DNA from: Solirubrobacter sp963792915
GTDB lineage: Bacteria; Actinomycetota; Thermoleophilia; Solirubrobacterales; Solirubrobacteraceae
Length of the DNA: 64,000 nt
Assembly (NCBI GenBank): GCA_963792915.1
Contig: CAWBYD010000001.1
Coordinates: 124,001 to 188,000, forward strand
Direction of reading: 5' to 3'
Part shown: piece after piece, positions 6,691-16,490 of the stretch
Layout: each line of letters begins with the position of its first letter
How positions within the stretch are numbered: the first letter of the stretch is position 1
The notes under the pieces: model-generated
Seen by the model: the letters and a program-made list of their open reading frames with translations, nothing else
Database searches by the model: none
What the model was told of the DNA's origin: nothing
Made by a program: the position numbers and the translations under genes

Positions 6691-9600
6691 ATGCCGCGTG
6701 TCCCGAGGGTGGTCACACCAGCCCTAGTAGTGCTCGCGTTGGCGGGCGTCACGGCACAGGCGGGAGCGAAGGCGCCGCCTTCGTTCCACAAGGGGCTCTC
6801 CCCAGGCAAGGTGCAGCGCGCCGCCAGAGCGGCGTCCAAGCGCGTCATCGTCGTGCTCAAGAGCCAGCAACGAGGCAAGCTCGCGACGGCGTCCGACGTG
6901 AAGGCCCGTGCCGCCGCGCAGGCGCGCCAGCGGCGCCCGCTGTTCGCCAAGATCAGCGACGCCGGCGGTGACGTGACGCGCCAGTACACGACCCTCAACG
7001 GCTTCGCCGCGACCGTCAGCGACGGCACGCAGCAGGCGCTGGCCGCCGACCCGTCCGTGGCCGCGGTGATCCCCGACGCGCCGGTCTCGCTCACCCAGCC
7101 GGCCGACTACCCGACAACCGCCGGGCTGACCCCGTCGCCCGGCAACCCGTCGACGCCGCTGACGACGATCTGCCCGAGCGACCCGTCGAAGCCGCTGCTG
7201 GAAGGCGAGTACCTGCAGACGATGCACGTCGCCTACAACGACCCGACGATCCCGCAGGCGGCGAGCCTGGCCACCGGCAAGGGCGTGCGCGTCGCGTTCT
7301 TCGCCGACGGCGTGGACGTCAACAACCCGGACTTCATCCGGCCCGACGGCTCGCACGTCTTCATCGACTACCGCGACTTCACGGGCGATGGCCCGAACGC
7401 GCCGTCGGGCGCCGCGTAGGCGTTCGGCGACGGCAGCTCGATCGCGGCCCAGGGCCGCCAGGTCTATGACCTCGCGAACTACGTCAACCCGGCGCACCCG
7501 CTGCCGCCGGGCTGCAACATCACGGTGCGCGGCGTCGCGCCCGGCGCGTCGCTGATCGGCATGAAGGTGTTCGGCGCCGGCGGCTCGTTCAGCTCCGTGA
7601 TCCTGCAGGGCCTGGACTGGGCCGTCACCGTCGACCACGCGGACATCCTCAGCGAGTCGTTCGGCGGCTCCAACATGCCCGACACCGCCCAGGACATCGT
7701 CAAGCGCTTCAACGACGCGGCGGTGGCCGCGGGCGTGACCGTCTCGCAGGGCAGCGGCGACTCCGGCGCCACGTCGAGCCCGTCGCCGCCGGCGACCGAC
7801 GACAACGTGATCGACGCGGGCGCGAGCACGAACTTCCGCGCCTACGCGCAGACGGTCTCCTACGCCTACCAGTTCGCGCACGGCTCCTACCTGAGCGACA
7901 ACATCTCCTCGATCGGCGGCGGCGGCTTCGGCCAGGACGCCCAGAGCGTGGACATCGTCGCGCCCGGCGAGGCGGACTGGGCGCTGTGCACGCCCAATCC
8001 GGCCATCTACCAGGACTGCACGGACTTCCACGGCGAGCCGACCAAGGGCGCGCCGACGGGCCTGCAGCAGTTCGGCGGCACGAGCCAGGCGACGCCGCTC
8101 ACCGCCGCCACCGCGGCGCTGATCATCGAGGCCTACCGCAACACCCACGGCGGGCGCACGCCGGCGCCGGCGCTGGTCAAGCAGATCATCACCAGCACCG
8201 CGAACGACCTCGGGCTCCCGGCCGTCGAGAAGGGCTCAGGCGAGGTCGATGCGCTGAAGGCCGTGCAGGAGGCGATGTCGATCAACGGCGGCCATCCCAC
8301 CGGCCACAGCCTCCAGATCGGGCCCGGCAAGCTCACGATCACGGGCCGCGCCGGCTCCGCCGACGACGAGACCGTGACGGTCACCAACACCGGCGCGACC
8401 GCCCAGACGGTCTCGGCGCGCGGGCGCGATATCGCGGCGACGGTCGCCGACCAGAAGAAAGACGTGGGGCTCGGGCCGACCCCGACGTTCATCGACCAGT
8501 TCGGCGTCGCGCGGCCGTTCGTGACGACGACGTTCACCGTGCCCGCGGGCATGGACCGGCTGATGGCCTCCGACGCCTGGCCGGGCCCGAACGCCCGCGT
8601 CGGCCTCGCGCTGATCGACCCGAACGGCAGCTACGCGGCCTACACGCGCCCGCAGGGCGACGGCAACCACGGCCAGGTCGACGTGCGCCGGCCCGTGGCC
8701 GGCACCTGGACGGCGGTCGTGTTCATCCGCGACGGCACGTTCACCGGCCCCGTCCACCTCGAGTTCGCGTCGCAGCGCTACGGCGGTGCCGACCAGGTGT
8801 TCCCGGGCAGCCTGACCCTCGGGCCGGGCCGCAGCGGGCAGTTCCACGTGCGCGTCAACCTGCCGCAGAACCCGGGCGACGACTCGCACGACCTCGTGAT
8901 CTCGGACTCGAGCGGCGACCAGACCGTGGTCCCGGTCGTGATCCGCTCGCTCGTCAACGTCGACGGGCACGGCGGGACGTTCAACGGCACGATCCTCGGC
9001 GGCAACGGCCGCGAGTTCTCGGCCCAGCAGAACACGTTCGCGTTCGACGTGCCCCCGGGCCGCGACGCCGTGTCGGTCGGGCTCGCGTTCGCCGACGACG
9101 CGGGGACGGAGCTGATCGGCTCGCTGATCGATCCCGACGGCAACGAACTCGGCTCCAACAGCACCGAGTTCGCAAGCGCGAACTCCGACACGGCGGTGCT
9201 CACCCACGGGCTGCGGGCGATGGCGATCAACCCGCGTCCCGGCCGCTGGAAGTTCGTCGTCACGGTCGCCAGCCCGGTGGGCGGGAACACGCTGTCGGCG
9301 CCGTTCGCCGGCGCGGTCTCGTTCGACACGCCGAACATCAAGGCCAAGGGCGTGCCCGAGGGCGACAAGGTCAGGGCCGGCCAGCCGATCACGGCGACGC
9401 TGACCGTGCGCGACGACGGTCCGGGCAGCGAGGACGTGTTCGCCGACCCGCGCCTGAACGCGTCCGACGCGCTGCCGCTGTTCGCCATCACGCCGACGAC
9501 GCTCCCGCTGCCGGGGGCCAACGCGTCGACGTTCCTCGTCCCGACGCAGACCGACACGGTGTTCGGCATCGCCCAGGCGACCGCGCCGATCCTGCTCGAG

Positions 9601-10035
9601 ATGGACTACGCGCTGCTCGGCGAGGGCGATCCGAGCGTGCTCGGGACGAGCTCCGGCAACAACGCGGCGGCGGCGTACTCCGCCCGCGAGGTCGCGAACG
9701 GCGGCTGGATCCTGGCGCCGGCGCTGCGCGGGCCGTTCACCGGGCCGGCGAAGGGCGCGGCGGCCACCGGGATGGCGGTCCACACGCAGGCGTTCGACGA
9801 CGCCGTGGACTCCTCGACCGGTGACTTCTGGCGCCTGACGGTCGACGAGAACCCGCCGGACTACACCCCGCTGACCCTCGCGCCGGGCCAGTCCGGGAAG
9901 ATCACGGTCACGTTCAACCCGCAGGGCCGCAAGGGCGACAAGGTCAGCGGCGTCCTCTACGTGGACGACTTCAGCCTGCGGACGCTGACCGGCAACGAGC
10001 AGCTCGCGATCCCGTACAGCTACCGGATCAAGTAG
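6691..10035 (+). pseudogene. Secreted subtilase-like peptidase interrupted by an in-frame TAG
   Basis: The frame runs from ATG 6691 to TAG 10033 with one internal TAG at 7417-7419 and no frameshift; the intact product would be about 1,114 residues. A signal peptide (ALVVLALAGVTAQAGA) and an inhibitor-I9-type propeptide (about residues 45-130, TLNGFAATVSDG) come first. The catalytic domain follows: Asp region VRVAFFADGVD, GVAPGASLIGMKVFG, and the Ser motif GGTSQATPL. The usual HGTHVAG is replaced by GDGSSIAAQG and the oxyanion AGN by SGDSGA. Several beta-sandwich modules follow, as in large exported actinobacterial proteases. Codon use stays normal on both sides of the stop, so the lesion is recent, a sequencing error, or suppressed. 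Confidence 0.8.
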
Positions 10036-11788
10036 AGCCTGACGCGCTCGCGCGGCCCTGGGTGGCCGCGCGAGCGCGCTCGGTCCGGTTCTTGCCGGAG
10101 CGCTTGGCGCGGTAGAGCGCCACGTCGGAGGCCTGGATCAACGCGGCGGGGTCCTCGGTACCGGAGTCCAGCGCGCTGACCCCGGCGCTGATCGTCACGC
10201 GCAGGTCCTCGCCGCCGTCGACCGGCACGCGCAGCGCGTGGACGCCGCGGCGGACGGTCTCGGCGATCGTGTAGCCGCCGTCGATGTCGGTCTCCGGCAG
10301 GATCAGCGCGAGCTCCTCGCCGCCGTAGCGAGCCGGCTCGTCGGTCGCGCGGCAGCAGTCGTGCAGCACGGCGGCGACGGCCTGCAGCACGCGGTCGCCC
10401 TGGGGATGCCCGTAGGTGTCGTTGACGGACTTGAAGTCGTCGATGTCGAACAGCACCAGCGCGAGCGGGCGCCCCGAGCGGCGCATCCGCTTGAACTCGT
10501 AGCCGAGCGAGTCCTGGAACTTGCGGTGGTTGGAGAGGCCGGTGAGCTCGTCGACGGTCGCCTGGCGCTGCAGGCGCGCGTGCAGCTCGATGTTCTCCAC
10601 CGCGACCGCGGCCTGCTGGGCGAGGTAGCCGAAGAGGCTCTGCTCGTCGGGCGTGAACGGGCGCCCGCGGCGCGCGACGACGAGCACGTCACCGTGCTCG
10701 CGGGCGTGCTCCTCGGCGAGGATCGGGTGCGCCATCGCCGCGTAGCCGTCGGCCTCGACGGTCGAGAGGCGGCCGTCGCGACGGGCGGCGAACTCCGCGG
10801 CCGCGAGCGCCGTCTCCGGATGCGCGCCACCGTCGTCGATCGCCCACGCGACGACGCCGGTGCCGAAGTTGGCACGGCCGCATTCCGCCTCGAGCGCCTC
10901 GCCCGCGGAGCGCAGGACGAGGTTGACGAGCGCGATCCGGTCGAGCTTGGAGGCGAAGGACTCGCCGATGCGGCGGATCGTGCGGTCCAGCCGGGCGTGC
11001 TGGCCGGCGAGCTCGTCCCCGCGCGCGACGGCCTCGGCGATGCGCCGGCGGCGGTCCAGCGCGAGCGCGGCGAGCAGCGGGAGCAGCGGGGCGCCGAGCA
11101 GGAAGGCGTAGGGGTGATCGCGCGCCGCGATCGCGACGGCGAGGCCGACGGGGGCGAGCGCGAGGTCGATCCGGTAGACGGACAGGACCACGCGCACGAG
11201 GTCGGACGGCGCGATGCCGCGGCCGATCCACTCACGCAGGGTCGAGGTCACGAGGTCCGTCGCGCACTGGCCGCCCAGCGCGAGCGCCAGTACGTACCAC
11301 GACGAGAGCTCGGCGTCCGGTTCGCCGAACGCGAGGAACACCGCCGCGGCGCCGACGACCTGCCAGGCGTCGGCCAGCACGGTCAGCATGCGCTCGCCGT
11401 GGCTGCGGCCGGTCAGCATGTCGATCACCGCGGGGGCGGTGACGGCGAGGCCGGCCAGCGCCGGCACGAGGCTGACCGGCAGCAGGTAGAGCATCGGGAC
11501 GAGCACGAACTCGTTGGCCATCGCGTAGCCGGCGCCCAGGTACAGCCGCACGCGCGAGGCGAACGCGTAGGTCAACACCAGCAGCAGCGCCACCCACGGG
11601 TCCAGGTGGCGCTCCGAGCTCGCGAACATCGGCATGGCGACGGCGACCGCCACGAACGTCCCCGCGAAGGCGAGTTCGACGTACCGCTCGCGGGTCGACA
11701 GCCGGCGAGACTGGAACGGCCGCCAGAATTCGAGCAGGCGTTCTGTGCGGGAATCCCCGCGCTCTTGCTGTGGTATTTGCCCTTCCAA
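10028..11788 (-). CDS. Diguanylate cyclase: membrane domain, GAF, GGDEF
   Basis: This protein makes the second messenger cyclic di-GMP. The N-terminal half has six or more hydrophobic segments (for example LAFAGTFVAVAVAMPMF and FLLGAPLLPLLAALAL). A GAF-like sensor follows, then a GGDEF domain with DIDDFKSVNDTYGHPQGD and the active site ARYGGEEL. RATD, five residues before GGEEL, fits the inhibitory RxxD site, so product feedback is likely. The start chosen is TTG 11788, with CGGAG seven nt upstream; the open frame extends to 11923 without a better signal. The gene ends 8 nt inside the convergent protease frame. Confidence 0.88.
   Translation of the reverse strand: MEGQIPQQERGDSRTERLLEFWRPFQSRRLSTRERYVELAFAGTFVAVAVAMPMFASSERHLDPWVALLLVLTYAFASRVRLYLGAGYAMANEFVLVPMLYLLPVSLVPALAGLAVTAPAVIDMLTGRSHGERMLTVLADAWQVVGAAAVFLAFGEPDAELSSWYVLALALGGQCATDLVTSTLREWIGRGIAPSDLVRVVLSVYRIDLALAPVGLAVAIAARDHPYAFLLGAPLLPLLAALALDRRRRIAEAVARGDELAGQHARLDRTIRRIGESFASKLDRIALVNLVLRSAGEALEAECGRANFGTGVVAWAIDDGGAHPETALAAAEFAARRDGRLSTVEADGYAAMAHPILAEEHAREHGDVLVVARRGRPFTPDEQSLFGYLAQQAAVAVENIELHARLQRQATVDELTGLSNHRKFQDSLGYEFKRMRRSGRPLALVLFDIDDFKSVNDTYGHPQGDRVLQAVAAVLHDCCRATDEPARYGGEELALILPETDIDGGYTIAETVRRGVHALRVPVDGGEDLRVTISAGVSALDSGTEDPAALIQASDVALYRAKRSGKNRTERARAATQGRASASGST
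10044..10077. terminator. Perfect 14-bp hairpin between convergent genes
   Basis: GCGCTCGCGCGGCC and its exact complement flank the loop CTGGGT. The hairpin lies just after the protease stop and inside the last codons of the convergent diguanylate cyclase, so it can end the rightward transcript. No T-run follows. Confidence 0.55.
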
Positions 11789-11896
11789 AGCTCGGCTCCG
11801 CCCACTAGTCTGAACGGTGCACGTACCTATCGACGTCAGTCGCGTTGCGGTTGAGGTCGTGTCCAGAAACCAGGTCCTCCGGAAGGGATTCCCCCA

Positions 11897-12217
11897 GTGA
11901 ACGCGCGTTTCTCGTACCGTCATCCGTCCAGTCGGTGGCTCCTTGCCGGAGTCGTCGCGCTGTTCGGTGTCGGGTTTGCGGCGCCCGCGCGCGCGGATGA
12001 CACCGCTCCGCCGGCTGATCCGGTGGTTGTCGTCGCGCCTGATCCTGCGCCCACCGCTCCGGCCGATCCGGTCGTCGTGGTCGCGCCCGATCCGGCCCCG
12101 GCCGCTCCGGCTCCTACGCCCACCGCCCCCAGCACGGGGACGGACGGGTATGGCAAGGGCTCCACGGGGACGACTTCGACCCCGACGAGCTCGACCGACG
12201 GCTACGGCAAGGGCTGA
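11897..12217 (+). CDS. Small secreted Pro/Ala-rich protein with duplicated motifs
   Basis: GTG 11897 follows GGAAGGG by 9 nt. The 106-residue product has a signal peptide (LLAGVVALFGVGFAAPARA). Its low-complexity body repeats ADPVVVVAPDPAP twice and DGYGKG twice, the second copy at the very end. It is probably exported and unfolded. The family is unknown. Its TGA stop overlaps the region where the thymidylate kinase begins, suggesting coupled translation. Confidence 0.65.
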   Translation: MNARFSYRHPSSRWLLAGVVALFGVGFAAPARADDTAPPADPVVVVAPDPAPTAPADPVVVVAPDPAPAAPAPTPTAPSTGTDGYGKGSTGTTSTPTSSTDGYGKG

Positions 12218-12837
12218 TCGCCGCCGGCCGCTTCATCGTCTTCGAAGGTCTTGACGGGGCGGGTACCACCACCCAGCTCGCCCGCCTCGCTCGACGCCTC
12301 GAAGACGCAGGGCTCGCCGTCGAGACGACGCGCGAGCCAACCGGCGGCCCCGTCGGCTCCGTACTGCGCCTGGCGATCGACCATCGCCTGGTGCTCGATC
12401 CCGTGACGCTCGCGCTCGCCTTCGCGGCCGACCGCGCGGACCATCTGTTCAACGAGCACTCCGGCGTGCAGATGCTCGTGCGCGGCGGGGCCTGGGTCCT
12501 GTGCGATCGCTACGTGCTCTCCTCGCTCGCCTACCAGTCAGGGGCCGGCGTGTCGCTGGAGTGGCTGCGCTCGGTCAACGCCTTCGCGCTCGAGCCGGAC
12601 CTCACGATCTTCGTCGACACGTCGCTGGACCGCTGCCTGGAGCGGATCGCGGAGCGCAGCGCGCGCGACGAGCTGTTCCACAACCGCGCGGCGCTGGAGG
12701 CGACGCTGGCGGCGTACCGCACGGCGCTCTCGGACGTGCCCGATCCGCTCGTGGTGAGCGGCGACGGACCGGTCGACGAGGTCGCCGAAGCGATCTGGGC
12801 GGGCGTCCAGTCACGGTTTCGCCACATGTCCAGCTGA
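12214..12837 (+). CDS. tmk: Thymidylate kinase (dTMP kinase), non-canonical start
   Basis: The product phosphorylates dTMP to dTDP for DNA synthesis. Recognised features are RFIVFEGLDGAGTTTQ at the N-terminus, the DRY motif (LCDRYVLSSLAYQSG) and a lid-like segment (SARDELFHNRAALE). The P-loop reads GLDGAGTTT, with Thr where most kinases have Lys. No ATG, GTG or TTG exists in frame upstream of the essential P-loop; the first such codon (12391) would delete it. I place the start at CTG 12214, which overlaps the TGA of the previous gene, but ATC 12217 or an assembly error is possible. Confidence 0.8.
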   Translation: MIAAGRFIVFEGLDGAGTTTQLARLARRLEDAGLAVETTREPTGGPVGSVLRLAIDHRLVLDPVTLALAFAADRADHLFNEHSGVQMLVRGGAWVLCDRYVLSSLAYQSGAGVSLEWLRSVNAFALEPDLTIFVDTSLDRCLERIAERSARDELFHNRAALEATLAAYRTALSDVPDPLVVSGDGPVDEVAEAIWAGVQSRFRHMSS

Positions 12838-12961
12838 CGAGTCTGTACACTCGCTCGCGTAAGGCCGGATCAAGGTGGTCCGGCGACGTAGTGCCAGCGC
12901 CCGCAAGTTGCTTCATGCTCCTCCGCGACGCAGTGCACAGATCCGTGGAGGACATCCAGAA

Positions 12962-13165
12962 ATGGCAACCGGAACCGTGAAGTGGTTCAGCGACGAGAAG
13001 GGCTTCGGCTTCATCACGCCCGATGACGGTGGGAAGGACCTCTTCGTCCACCACACCGGCATCAACTCGCAGGGCTTCCGCTCCCTCGCCGAGGGCGCGA
13101 AGGTCACGTACGAGGCCGAGTCGGGCCCCAAGGGCCCGAACGCCGTCAACGTTCAGACGGTCTAA
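12962..13165 (+). CDS. cspA: Cold-shock protein (CspA family)
   Basis: The 67-residue product is a single OB-fold cold-shock domain that binds single-stranded RNA/DNA. RNP1 is KGFGFI and RNP2 is LFVHH, both intact. GGAGGACA precedes ATG 12962. A 124-nt leader separates it from tmk; long leaders are usual for temperature-responsive csp messages, though no structure was proved here. A perfect hairpin follows the gene. A truncated relative of this gene lies at 61808-61906. Confidence 0.95.
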   Translation: MATGTVKWFSDEKGFGFITPDDGGKDLFVHHTGINSQGFRSLAEGAKVTYEAESGPKGPNAVNVQTV

Positions 13166-13178
13166 GCCGTCGCTCAGC

Positions 13179-13206
13179 GGGCGCCGCGACGCGTGTCGCG
13201 GCGCCC
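13179..13206 (+). terminator. Terminator hairpin after cspA
   Basis: A perfect 12-bp inverted repeat, GGGCGCCGCGAC with loop GCGT, starts 14 nt after the cspA stop. It probably ends that transcript and also separates it from the convergent regulator gene. Confidence 0.65.
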
Positions 13207-13263
13207 CGCGCCGTCCGTGGTCGAACGATGCACGGATGCGGTGCAGAGTTCGACCAGGCGAGC

Positions 13264-14247
13264 TCAGCGTGAGGCGCCGAACGCGCGCCGGTAGCCCGTC
13301 GGCGACGTGTGCATCACCTCGCCGAAGCGCTGCCGGTACGTCGCGGCCGTCGCGAAGCCGACGCGCGCGGCGACGTGCTCGACCGGCTCGGTCGACGCCT
13401 CCAGCAGCGGCAGGCTCGCGCGCACGCGCTGCTCGATCAGCCAGCGGCCGGGCGTGGCGCCGGTCGCGCGGCGGAAGCGGCGGTTGAAGGTCCGCACGCT
13501 CATGTGCGCCTCGCCGGCCAGCCGCTCCAGCGGCAGCGGCTCGTGCAGGCGCGCCAGCGCCCACTGCATGACGCGCGCGACGGGATCGTCGGCGGGGTGC
13601 GCCGGCATCGGCAGCTCCACCATCTGCGCCTGGCCGCCGTCGCGATAGGGCGCGATCACCATCCGGCGCGCGACGGCGTTGGCGACGGCGCTGCCGTGAT
13701 CGGTGCGGACGATGTGCAGGCAGAGGTCGATGCCCGCCGCACTGCCCGCCGAGGTGAGCACGTCGCCGCCGTCGACGTACAGGACGGCGGCGTTCACGCG
13801 CACATCCGGGTGGCGCGCTCGCAGCGCGTCCGCGTAGCGCCAGTGCGTGGCGGCCTCGCGCCCGTCGAGCAGCCCGGCCGCGGCGAGCAGGAACGCGCCC
13901 GAGCAGATCGACACGATGCGCGCGCCGTTCGCGTGCGCGGCGCGCACGGCGTCGATCACGGTGGTCGACGGCTCGCCCGCCCAGCCGGGCACGACGACGG
14001 TGCCCGCGCCCTTCAGCGCCTCGAGCCCGTGCTCGACCAGGAACCCGAACCCGCCCGCCGACGCCCGCTGGACGCCCGGCCGCTCGGCGCAGACCGCGAA
14101 CTCGTACCACTCCTCGAGCCCGAGCTCCGGCCGCGCGAGCCCGAAGACCTCGGTCACGATCCCGAGCTCGAACGGCGCCACGCCCGGCGCGGCGAGCGCC
14201 ACGACCCGCCGCGCCCGGCCGGGCAGGTTGTCCTTTTCCGAGCGCAT
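13264..14247 (-). CDS. GlxA-family AraC-type transcriptional regulator
   Basis: The product has an N-terminal DJ-1/PfpI-like domain (RRVVALAAPGVAPFELGIVTEVFG; nucleophile-elbow region IVSICSGAFLLAAAGLLDG). The C-terminal AraC helix-turn-helix pair includes MSVRTFNRRFRRATGATP and the second helix GFATAATYRQRF. Members of this group regulate small-molecule catabolism. ATG 14247 gives 327 residues; the frame is open to 14289. It is divergent from the rhodanese gene 53 nt away, a possible target. Confidence 0.87.
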   Translation of the reverse strand: MRSEKDNLPGRARRVVALAAPGVAPFELGIVTEVFGLARPELGLEEWYEFAVCAERPGVQRASAGGFGFLVEHGLEALKGAGTVVVPGWAGEPSTTVIDAVRAAHANGARIVSICSGAFLLAAAGLLDGREAATHWRYADALRARHPDVRVNAAVLYVDGGDVLTSAGSAAGIDLCLHIVRTDHGSAVANAVARRMVIAPYRDGGQAQMVELPMPAHPADDPVARVMQWALARLHEPLPLERLAGEAHMSVRTFNRRFRRATGATPGRWLIEQRVRASLPLLEASTEPVEHVAARVGFATAATYRQRFGEVMHTSPTGYRRAFGASR

Positions 14248-14300
14248 GTCGTCATTCGGGACACTGGCACGCCCGCCCGCCGGCCGCAAGGCTTCCCGCC

Positions 14301-14717
14301 ATGCTCACTCCCGAACTGGCCCACGCCCACTTCGCCCAGCGCCTGGCCGTCGAGACCGACGCCGACGACGTCGCCGCCGCGCTGCGCGACCAGACCGCGG
14401 ACTTCGTCCTGATCGACGCGCGCAGCCCCGCCGCGTACGCCGCGGCGCACCTGCCCGGCGCGCTCAGCGTCCCGCACCGGACGATCACCCGGGAGGTGCT
14501 GGACGCGCTCCCGTCCGGCCCGATCGTCGCCTACTGCTGGGGTCCCGGCTGCAACGGCGCCACCAAGGCGGCCGCGCGGATCTCCGCCCTCGGGCGCGAC
14601 GTCAAGGAGATGCTCGGCGGCTTCGAGTACTACGCCCGCGAGGGCCATCCGGTCGAGGGCGAGCAGGCGGAGCGCTTCGCGCGCGACCGGTCCGGCCTCG
14701 TCGGCGTCGTGGACTGA
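14301..14717 (+). CDS. Rhodanese-like domain protein
   Basis: This 138-residue single-domain protein contains the rhodanese pattern VLIDARSPAAYAAAHLPGA and an active-site loop YCWGPGCNGATKAA, with the likely catalytic Cys in YCWGPGC. The family moves sulfane sulfur or serves in related redox roles. A second Cys lies five residues later in the loop. It is divergent from the GlxA-type regulator and convergent with glpD, whose stop is only 9 nt away. Confidence 0.85.
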   Translation: MLTPELAHAHFAQRLAVETDADDVAAALRDQTADFVLIDARSPAAYAAAHLPGALSVPHRTITREVLDALPSGPIVAYCWGPGCNGATKAAARISALGRDVKEMLGGFEYYAREGHPVEGEQAERFARDRSGLVGVVD

Positions 14718-14725
14718 GGGCCCGC

Positions 14726-16441
14726 TCAGCCGGGGCGTGCCGGCGCGCGGACGTCGGGCGCGCTGAGGCGCTCGAGGTCGGCGGCGAGGTCGTCGGGCTG
14801 CTCCTGCGAGCGGCGCTCGGCATCCACGCGCTCGCAGTAGAGCGCCACCTCGGCGGCCGTGCGCTGCTCGTCCCACCCGAGCGCCTCGGCCATCAGCCCG
14901 GCGGCGGCGCGCGAGGCCGCGAGCCCGCGATCCCAGGTCTCGATCGAGATCCGGGTGCGGCGCGTCAGCACGTCCTCGAGGTGCACGGCGCCCTCGTGCG
15001 TGGCCGCGTAGGAGACCTCGACCGCGAGGTAGTCGTCCGCGCCGTCGAGCGCCTGCGCCAGCGCCGGCCGCTCCTGCACGAGCGCCAGCAGGTCGCCGAT
15101 CTGGGAGCCGTAGCGCCCCAGCAGGTGCTCGACGCGGGCGACGTGCAGGCCGCTGGAGGCGGCCAGCGCCGCGCGCCGGTTCCACAGCGCGTGAAAGCCG
15201 GAGGCGCCGACCAGCTCAGTCACGTGCGTGGCCGACGGCGGCACCGAGCGCTCCAGCCCGCGGGCGACGGTGTCGATCGCGTCGCGCGCCATCACCCGGT
15301 AGGTCGTGTACTTGCCGCCCGCGACCGCCACCAGCCCCGGTACCGGCACCGCGACCGTGTGCTCGCGCGAGAGCTGCGAGGTGCTCTCGGACTCGCCGGT
15401 CAGCAGCGGCCGCAGTCCCGCGTAGACCCCTTCGACGTCCTCGCGCCCGAGCGGTTGCGCGAGCACGCGGTTGATCTGGTCGAGCACGTAGTCGATGTCG
15501 CGCCGGCTCGCCGCCGGGTGGGCCTTGGACAGCTCCCAGTCGGTGTCCGTCGTCCCGATGATCCAGTGGCGCCCCCAGGGGATCACGAACAGCACGCTGA
15601 TCTCCGTGCGCAGGATCAGGCCGGTGTCGAGCTGCAGGCGGTCGCGCGGGACGACGAGGTGGACGCCCTTCGACGCCCGCACCTTGAACTTCCCGCGCTC
15701 GCCGACGAGGTGCTGCACGTCGTCGGTCCACACGCCCGTCGCGTTGACCGCCACGCGCGCGCGGACCTCGAGCTCGTCGCCGGTCAGCGCGTCGCGCACG
15801 CGCACGCCCGTCACCCGCTCGCCCTCGCGCAGGAACCCGATCACGGGCGCGTTCGACGCGACCGCCGCGCCGTGCAGCGCCGCCGTGCGCGCGACGGTCA
15901 GCGTGTGGCGCGCGTCGTCGACCTTCGCGTCGTGGTACTGCAGCGCACCCACCAGCGCGTCGCGGCGCAGCGCGGGCGCGAGCCGCAGCGCGCCCCGCCG
16001 CGTCAGGTGCCGGTGGCGCGGCAGTCCCGCGTGGCCGCCCAGCGAGTCGTACAGCGCCAGTCCGGCGCCGTAGTACGCGCGCTGCCAGTGCTCGGTCAGC
16101 GGCAGCAGGAACGGCACCGGCCGCACCAGGTGCGGCGCCAGCACGTTGAGCAGCAGCTCGCGCTCCCGCAGCGCCTCCCGCACCAGCCCGAAGTCGCGCT
16201 GCTCGAGATAGCGCAGCCCGCCGTGGATGAGCTTCGACGAGCGCGAGGACGTCCCGGACGCGTAGTCGCGCGCCTCGACCAGCGCCACCGAGAGCCCGCG
16301 CGACGCCGCGTCCAGCGCGCAGCCGGCGCCGGTCGCGCCGCCGCCGATCACCACCACGTCGAAGACCTCGCCGGCCATGCGCGCCAGCGCGCCGCGACGT
16401 TCTGCGGGGCCGAGCCGGCTGCTGTCGTTCAGACGGAGCAC
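14726..16441 (-). CDS. glpD: Glycerol-3-phosphate dehydrogenase (FAD, aerobic)
   Basis: The enzyme oxidises glycerol 3-phosphate to dihydroxyacetone phosphate at the membrane and passes electrons to quinone. It has the FAD-binding DVVVIGGGATGAGCALDAA, the substrate-region motif GTSSRSSKLIHGGLRYLEQ and GTTDTDWE, all typical of GlpD. The open frame from GTG 16441 gives 571 residues. The N-terminal LNDSSRLGPAERR stretch is present in actinobacterial relatives, so I kept it; ATG 16378 is the alternative. It faces glpK across 49 nt. Confidence 0.93.
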   Translation of the reverse strand: MLRLNDSSRLGPAERRGALARMAGEVFDVVVIGGGATGAGCALDAASRGLSVALVEARDYASGTSSRSSKLIHGGLRYLEQRDFGLVREALRERELLLNVLAPHLVRPVPFLLPLTEHWQRAYYGAGLALYDSLGGHAGLPRHRHLTRRGALRLAPALRRDALVGALQYHDAKVDDARHTLTVARTAALHGAAVASNAPVIGFLREGERVTGVRVRDALTGDELEVRARVAVNATGVWTDDVQHLVGERGKFKVRASKGVHLVVPRDRLQLDTGLILRTEISVLFVIPWGRHWIIGTTDTDWELSKAHPAASRRDIDYVLDQINRVLAQPLGREDVEGVYAGLRPLLTGESESTSQLSREHTVAVPVPGLVAVAGGKYTTYRVMARDAIDTVARGLERSVPPSATHVTELVGASGFHALWNRRAALAASSGLHVARVEHLLGRYGSQIGDLLALVQERPALAQALDGADDYLAVEVSYAATHEGAVHLEDVLTRRTRISIETWDRGLAASRAAAGLMAEALGWDEQRTAAEVALYCERVDAERRSQEQPDDLAADLERLSAPDVRAPARPG

Positions 16442-16490
16442 AGGACCCGTCGAGGCTATCCAGCTAGGACGGTCGTCATCCTGTTCGCGG

